Below, in pieces: positions 6,509-9,122 of a stretch of DNA of 9,122 nucleotides. The stretch spans positions 1 through 9,122 of the forward strand of contig NYYF01000055.1 in NCBI GenBank assembly GCA_002686675.1, read 5' to 3'. Made by a program: the position numbers and the translations under genes. The DNA comes from Fidelibacterota bacterium (GTDB lineage: Bacteria > Marinisomatota > Marinisomatia > Marinisomatales > UBA8229). Under the pieces are notes generated by a model. The model saw only the letters and a list, made by a program, of their open reading frames with translations. It was not told where the DNA came from and ran no database searches. Every line of letters starts with the position of its first letter. The first letter of the stretch is position 1.

Positions 6509-7186
6509 TTATTTTCGTGTTAAAAACCCGAACAATTCCTCTGCCTTTTTCTTATTGCTAGAAGAAATATTTTCCAGGTTTAAGATCTTTTGAACAATCT
6601 CCATGGCCATTTCTTCTGTACCCTTATCTACGTACAATTCAGCCAAAGCCAATTCCAATGAATGTCGATTATGTGGAATGGAACTGAATTTCACCGCCAG
6701 TTCTAAATGCTCTTCTTCTTTATCTTGGTTTGATTCTCTTTTATAAATATTTGATAACATAAAATGACCGCTTGATAAAAGAATATTTTCCGAAGCACTG
6801 TTTATAAATCGCTCTAAGTAGGTTTTTGCATTATCATAGTCACTCTTATCAAAATATATCGACCCAAGATAGTAGTTGCTGGTTTTTCCGCTTTTCGTGC
6901 TGCCATGTTCATCTGAAAGAATCTCAAACTGAAATTGGGCATTTTCAATATCGCCTGTGTCCATTGAAACTAAAGCATTCCCCAATAAAATATCTGCAGG
7001 TTTTTGCTGGGACCCCTGTCTGTTAAATAGAAAAACAATGATAACAATCAATGCAATTATTCCAATTCCTGCGCGGAAGATCATTGATTTATGTTTATTA
7101 TATTTTTCAAAGCCCGTGTTAATTGTTTCCAGGAGCGGATCTTTTTTCATTTCTTTCTTTGTGAATTTTGGTTTCGGCTTTAGCAT
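6509..7186 (-). CDS. Single-pass inner-membrane protein with TPR-like repeats (YfgM/CpoB-like architecture)
   Basis: The 225-residue product has a basic N-terminus rich in Lys (residues 1-33). One hydrophobic segment follows at about 37-54 (IFRAGIGIIALIVIIVFLF), then a soluble C-terminal domain. The segment lies too far from the N-terminus, and lacks a clear cleavage site, to be a typical signal peptide. An uncleaved anchor with the C-terminal domain in the periplasm is inferred. The domain has helical pairs typical of tetratricopeptide repeats: LLGNALVSMDTGDIENAQFQ (67-86), YYLGSIYFDKSDYDNAKTYL (105-124), MLSNIYKRESNQDKEEEHLE (143-162) and ALAELYVDKGTEEMAMEIVQ (180-199). The layout resembles YfgM-type ancillary translocon proteins, but I cannot assign a function. 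The ATG has an acceptable Shine-Dalgarno sequence (GGAAG) a few bases upstream. The gene follows tRNA-Arg by 32 bases and ends before a terminator. Confidence 0.85.
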   Translation of the reverse strand: MLKPKPKFTKKEMKKDPLLETINTGFEKYNKHKSMIFRAGIGIIALIVIIVFLFNRQGSQQKPADILLGNALVSMDTGDIENAQFQFEILSDEHGSTKSGKTSNYYLGSIYFDKSDYDNAKTYLERFINSASENILLSSGHFMLSNIYKRESNQDKEEEHLELAVKFSSIPHNRHSLELALAELYVDKGTEEMAMEIVQKILNLENISSSNKKKAEELFGFLTRK

Positions 7187-7218
7187 TTTTCTTCCTTTTC
7201 TTTATGATTTATTCTTTG

Positions 7219-7290
7219 TGCCCTTGACAGGGATCGAACCTGTATCTAATCCTTAGGAGGGACTTGTTCTATCCATTGAACTACAAGGGC
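7219..7290 (-). tRNA. tRNA-Arg, anticodon CCU (reads AGG)
   Basis: The minus strand folds into a full cloverleaf. The acceptor GCCCTTG pairs with CAAGGGC, and the D stem pairs GTTC with GAAC around loop AATGGATA. The anticodon stem pairs AGTCC with GGATT (one G-U pair) around loop CTCCTAA. The variable loop is AGAT. The T stem pairs ACAGG with CCTGT around TTCGATC. The anticodon CCT lies at 7255-7257. The discriminator base is A and the CCA end is not encoded (the next bases are CAA), so it must be added after transcription. It decodes the AGG arginine codon; the gpsA gene just upstream ends with an AGG Arg codon second from last. It lies 59 bases after gpsA and 32 before the TPR-like gene. 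I see no convincing promoter of its own, so it may be processed from a longer transcript. Confidence 0.95.
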
Positions 7291-7304
7291 TTAAAGACAG
7301 CAAA

Positions 7305-7326
7305 ATTACTTCAAAAATGAAGTGAT
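7305..7326 (-). terminator. Weak hairpin between gpsA and tRNA-Arg, possible terminator
   Basis: An inverted repeat ATTACTTCA / TGAAGTGAT with a 4-base loop forms a nine-pair stem including one G-U pair on the minus strand. It is followed there by a short T run (TTTG). It lies 24 bases past the gpsA stop. The stem is AT-rich and the U tract is only three residues beyond the stem, so it may be a weak terminator, a 3' stabilising structure, or chance in AT-rich DNA. Confidence 0.4.
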
Positions 7327-7349
7327 GCCAAACGGGAAAGTACCAAAAA

Positions 7350-8357
7350 TCAATACCTTTTCTCAATGGTGAGATCCCTCGTCATCAATTCCTTGACTTC
7401 CTGCTGGGCATTTTTTCCACGATAAAGCACGTTGTATACTGCCGTTGAAATTGGCATAGAAATGTTATGTTTCTTTTGCAGCTGGTACACTGATTCGGTT
7501 GTTTTTACCCCTTCTGCAACCATTTCCATTCCATCAAGTATCTTCTCTAATGTTCCCCCTTTCCCAATTTCTTCACCAACATACCTGTTTCTACTGTGTT
7601 TGCTCAAACAGGTAACGATCAAATCTCCAACCCCACTTAAACCTGAAAACGTATCCGGATTTGCTCCCATCTTTTCCCCCAGTCTTGCAATCTCTGATAT
7701 GCCTCTTGTAATAAGAGCTGCCTTCGTATTGTCTCCAAATCCAATACCATCAATAATGCCAGCTGCGATTGCGATCACATTTTTCACTGAACCGCCTAAT
7801 TCAACACCCAAAATATCTGAAGTGGTGTAGACACGTAAAGTCTCACTTGAAAAATTATCCTGTACGAACACTGCACTATCAACCGAAGAACCAGCAGCAA
7901 CAAGAGTTGTTGGCATATGAAGTGCTACTTCTTCTGCATGGCTTGGGCCATAAAGCGTCACAATATTCTTTGGTTCAATTTTTCCTTCGTCGGCAATGAC
8001 CTGACTCATTGTCATCAACGTATTATTTTCAATTCCCTTGGAGAGATTCACAACTATTACAGCATCACTAATGAGACCATTGAGTTCCTTTATGAGATCC
8101 CGGACAGAATGAGAAGGAACAGCAATGACAACAATGTGTGCTTCAGCAAGTGATTTGTGTACATCACTGGTAAACCGGATTGAATCAGGAAAGACTAAAT
8201 CGGAAATGAATGGATGCTTCCTCGATGAATGTAATTGATCAATCTCCTCTTGGAATTTGCTCCAGGCAGTTACAGAATGCCCCAACTGGTCAAGATAGTG
8301 GGCTATTGTTCCACCCCATGCACCGCAACCAAGCATTGTGACGGGTAAATTAGTCAT
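7350..8357 (-). CDS. gpsA: NAD(P)H-dependent glycerol-3-phosphate dehydrogenase
   Basis: GpsA reduces dihydroxyacetone phosphate to sn-glycerol 3-phosphate, the backbone for phospholipids, in the cytoplasm. From the ATG at 8355-8357 the product has 335 residues, the normal family length. The Rossmann dinucleotide loop GCGAWGG lies at 10-16, followed by NLSKGIE (104-110) and YGPSHAEEV (136-144). The catalytic-lysine block ELGGSVKNVIAIAAGI (186-201) contains Lys192, followed by GDNTKAALITRG (208-219). The C-terminal GLSGVGDLIVTCLSKHSRNR (239-258) completes the signature. A longer frame opening 16 codons upstream is rejected: those residues lie outside the family and inside the preceding gene, while the chosen ATG sits directly before the Rossmann strand. 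The ATG overlaps the stop of the upstream acyl-CoA synthetase gene by 8 bases, so the two are surely co-transcribed and probably translationally coupled. No plsY neighbour, its frequent partner, is present on this side. Confidence 0.96.
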   Translation of the reverse strand: MTNLPVTMLGCGAWGGTIAHYLDQLGHSVTAWSKFQEEIDQLHSSRKHPFISDLVFPDSIRFTSDVHKSLAEAHIVVIAVPSHSVRDLIKELNGLISDAVIVVNLSKGIENNTLMTMSQVIADEGKIEPKNIVTLYGPSHAEEVALHMPTTLVAAGSSVDSAVFVQDNFSSETLRVYTTSDILGVELGGSVKNVIAIAAGIIDGIGFGDNTKAALITRGISEIARLGEKMGANPDTFSGLSGVGDLIVTCLSKHSRNRYVGEEIGKGGTLEKILDGMEMVAEGVKTTESVYQLQKKHNISMPISTAVYNVLYRGKNAQQEVKELMTRDLTIEKRY

Positions 8358-9122
8358 TTGTTTTCTTAAGTTCGTCGGTTGATTTGGCTGAATATAATTT
8401 ATCAATCACTTCTGCGCAGTTTTTTACTACAACTTTCCTCTTTACAGAAAGTTTTGGTGTCAATTCACCACTCTCAATAGTCCATTCACGATCCAAGAGG
8501 GCAACCTTTTTTACCCGTTCATAGCGGGAAAAAGATTCCATAACTGTATAAACTTCCTTTTCAAATAAATCTATAACATCTGGATTTTCACAAAGGTTTT
8601 TTCGATCCATATCCTGAATATCATTTTCTTCGGCCCATGAATTTAATATCTCAAATGATGGTACAATAATTGCAGCAATAAAATTGCGGCGATCTCCAAT
8701 CACGAGGCACTGTTCAATGTATTTTGACAATCCAAGAGCCAGTTCAAGAGGAGCAGGGGCAACATTTTTCCCTCCGGAAGTTACCAATATACTCTTTTTT
8801 CGATCGGTAATTCGTAAATAGCCATCCTCGTCATCAAAGTCACCGATATCTCCGGTTTTGAACCATCCGTCATCATCAAAAACCTCTTTTGTCGCTTCGG
8901 GGTTTTTATAATAACCAATCATAACGTTGTCACCACGGCATAGGACTTCGCCATCCTCTGCAATCTTAACTTCCACACCTTCAATTGGTTTTCCGACTGT
9001 ACCAAATTTATATAAATCTTCCCTGTTACAGGTGATAACCGGGCTGGTCTCTGTTAAACCGTACCCCTCCAGAATAGGTATATTTGCTGAAGCGAAAAAT
9101 TTTCCCACTCCTTCAGAGAGAG
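8350..9122 (-). CDS. Long-chain acyl-CoA synthetase (AMP-forming), C-terminal part, cut by window edge
   Basis: Members of this adenylate-forming family activate fatty acids with ATP to an acyl-AMP and transfer the acyl group to CoA. The last 256 codons are visible. The frame is open to the edge, so the first in-frame GTG (9106-9108) is not a real start. Motifs in order are EGYGLTETSPVI (18-29 of the visible part, adenine/AMP-binding motif), FKTGDIGDFDDEDGYLRI (87-104, ATP-binding Asp), TDRKKSILVTSGGKNVAP (105-122, hinge and linker), and near the end GELTPKLSVKRKVV, typical of the FadD15/long-chain type. These features favour the long-chain acyl-CoA synthetase family over acetyl-CoA synthetases or peptide-synthetase modules; exact chain length cannot be read from this part. 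The overlap with gpsA suggests a lipid-synthesis or recycling role, supplying acyl-CoA alongside glycerol 3-phosphate; this is inference. Confidence 0.92.
   Translation of the reverse strand, partial: LSEGVGKFFASANIPILEGYGLTETSPVITCNREDLYKFGTVGKPIEGVEVKIAEDGEVLCRGDNVMIGYYKNPEATKEVFDDDGWFKTGDIGDFDDEDGYLRITDRKKSILVTSGGKNVAPAPLELALGLSKYIEQCLVIGDRRNFIAAIIVPSFEILNSWAEENDIQDMDRKNLCENPDVIDLFEKEVYTVMESFSRYERVKKVALLDREWTIESGELTPKLSVKRKVVVKNCAEVIDKLYSAKSTDELKKTND

Noticed and set aside
8358..8405. N-terminal extension of gpsA by 16 codons
   Set aside because: The extra residues lie fully inside the synthetase gene, lack family resemblance, and the internal ATG at 8355-8357 sits right before the Rossmann strand.

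Overview
The window is a compact, AT-rich stretch of bacterial chromosome in which every recognisable gene lies on the minus strand, so transcription runs from high to low coordinates. Ten protein genes and one tRNA gene fill almost all of it. The two end genes, an acyl-CoA synthetase and pnp, are cut by the window edges. The largest gene-free stretch is about 160 bases (6350-6508), so there is no long unexplained region. I see no mobile element, CRISPR array, phage gene or toxin-antitoxin pair.

Layout in transcription order: (1) 9122-7350 holds the C-terminal part of a long-chain acyl-CoA synthetase overlapping gpsA, a lipid-metabolism pair. (2) 7290-6509 holds tRNA-Arg(CCU), followed 32 bases later by a single-pass membrane protein with TPR-like repeats. 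A strong terminator-like hairpin at 6431-6455 ends this unit. (3) 6349-1 is the classical transcription/translation operon nusA-infB-rbfA-truB-ribF-rpsO-pnp, with gaps of at most 9 bases or overlaps between all members.

The products of the third block work together around transcription and ribosome assembly. NusA acts on transcription elongation, IF2 on initiation and RbfA on 30S maturation. TruB modifies tRNA, S15 is a 30S protein and PNPase degrades RNA. RibF supplies FMN and FAD and is a frequent passenger in this operon. The usual leading gene rimP is not upstream of nusA, and no ylxR gene lies between nusA and infB.

The organism is a free-living-type Gram-negative-like bacterium. A TruB without a PUA domain, the RbfA/RibF sequences and the AT-rich composition suggest the FCB group (Bacteroidota/Ignavibacteria/Marinimicrobia-like). 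This is inference from general family features, not from a search. I found no convincing undescribed system; the points worth a second look are mostly about gene-order loss and unusual gene junctions.
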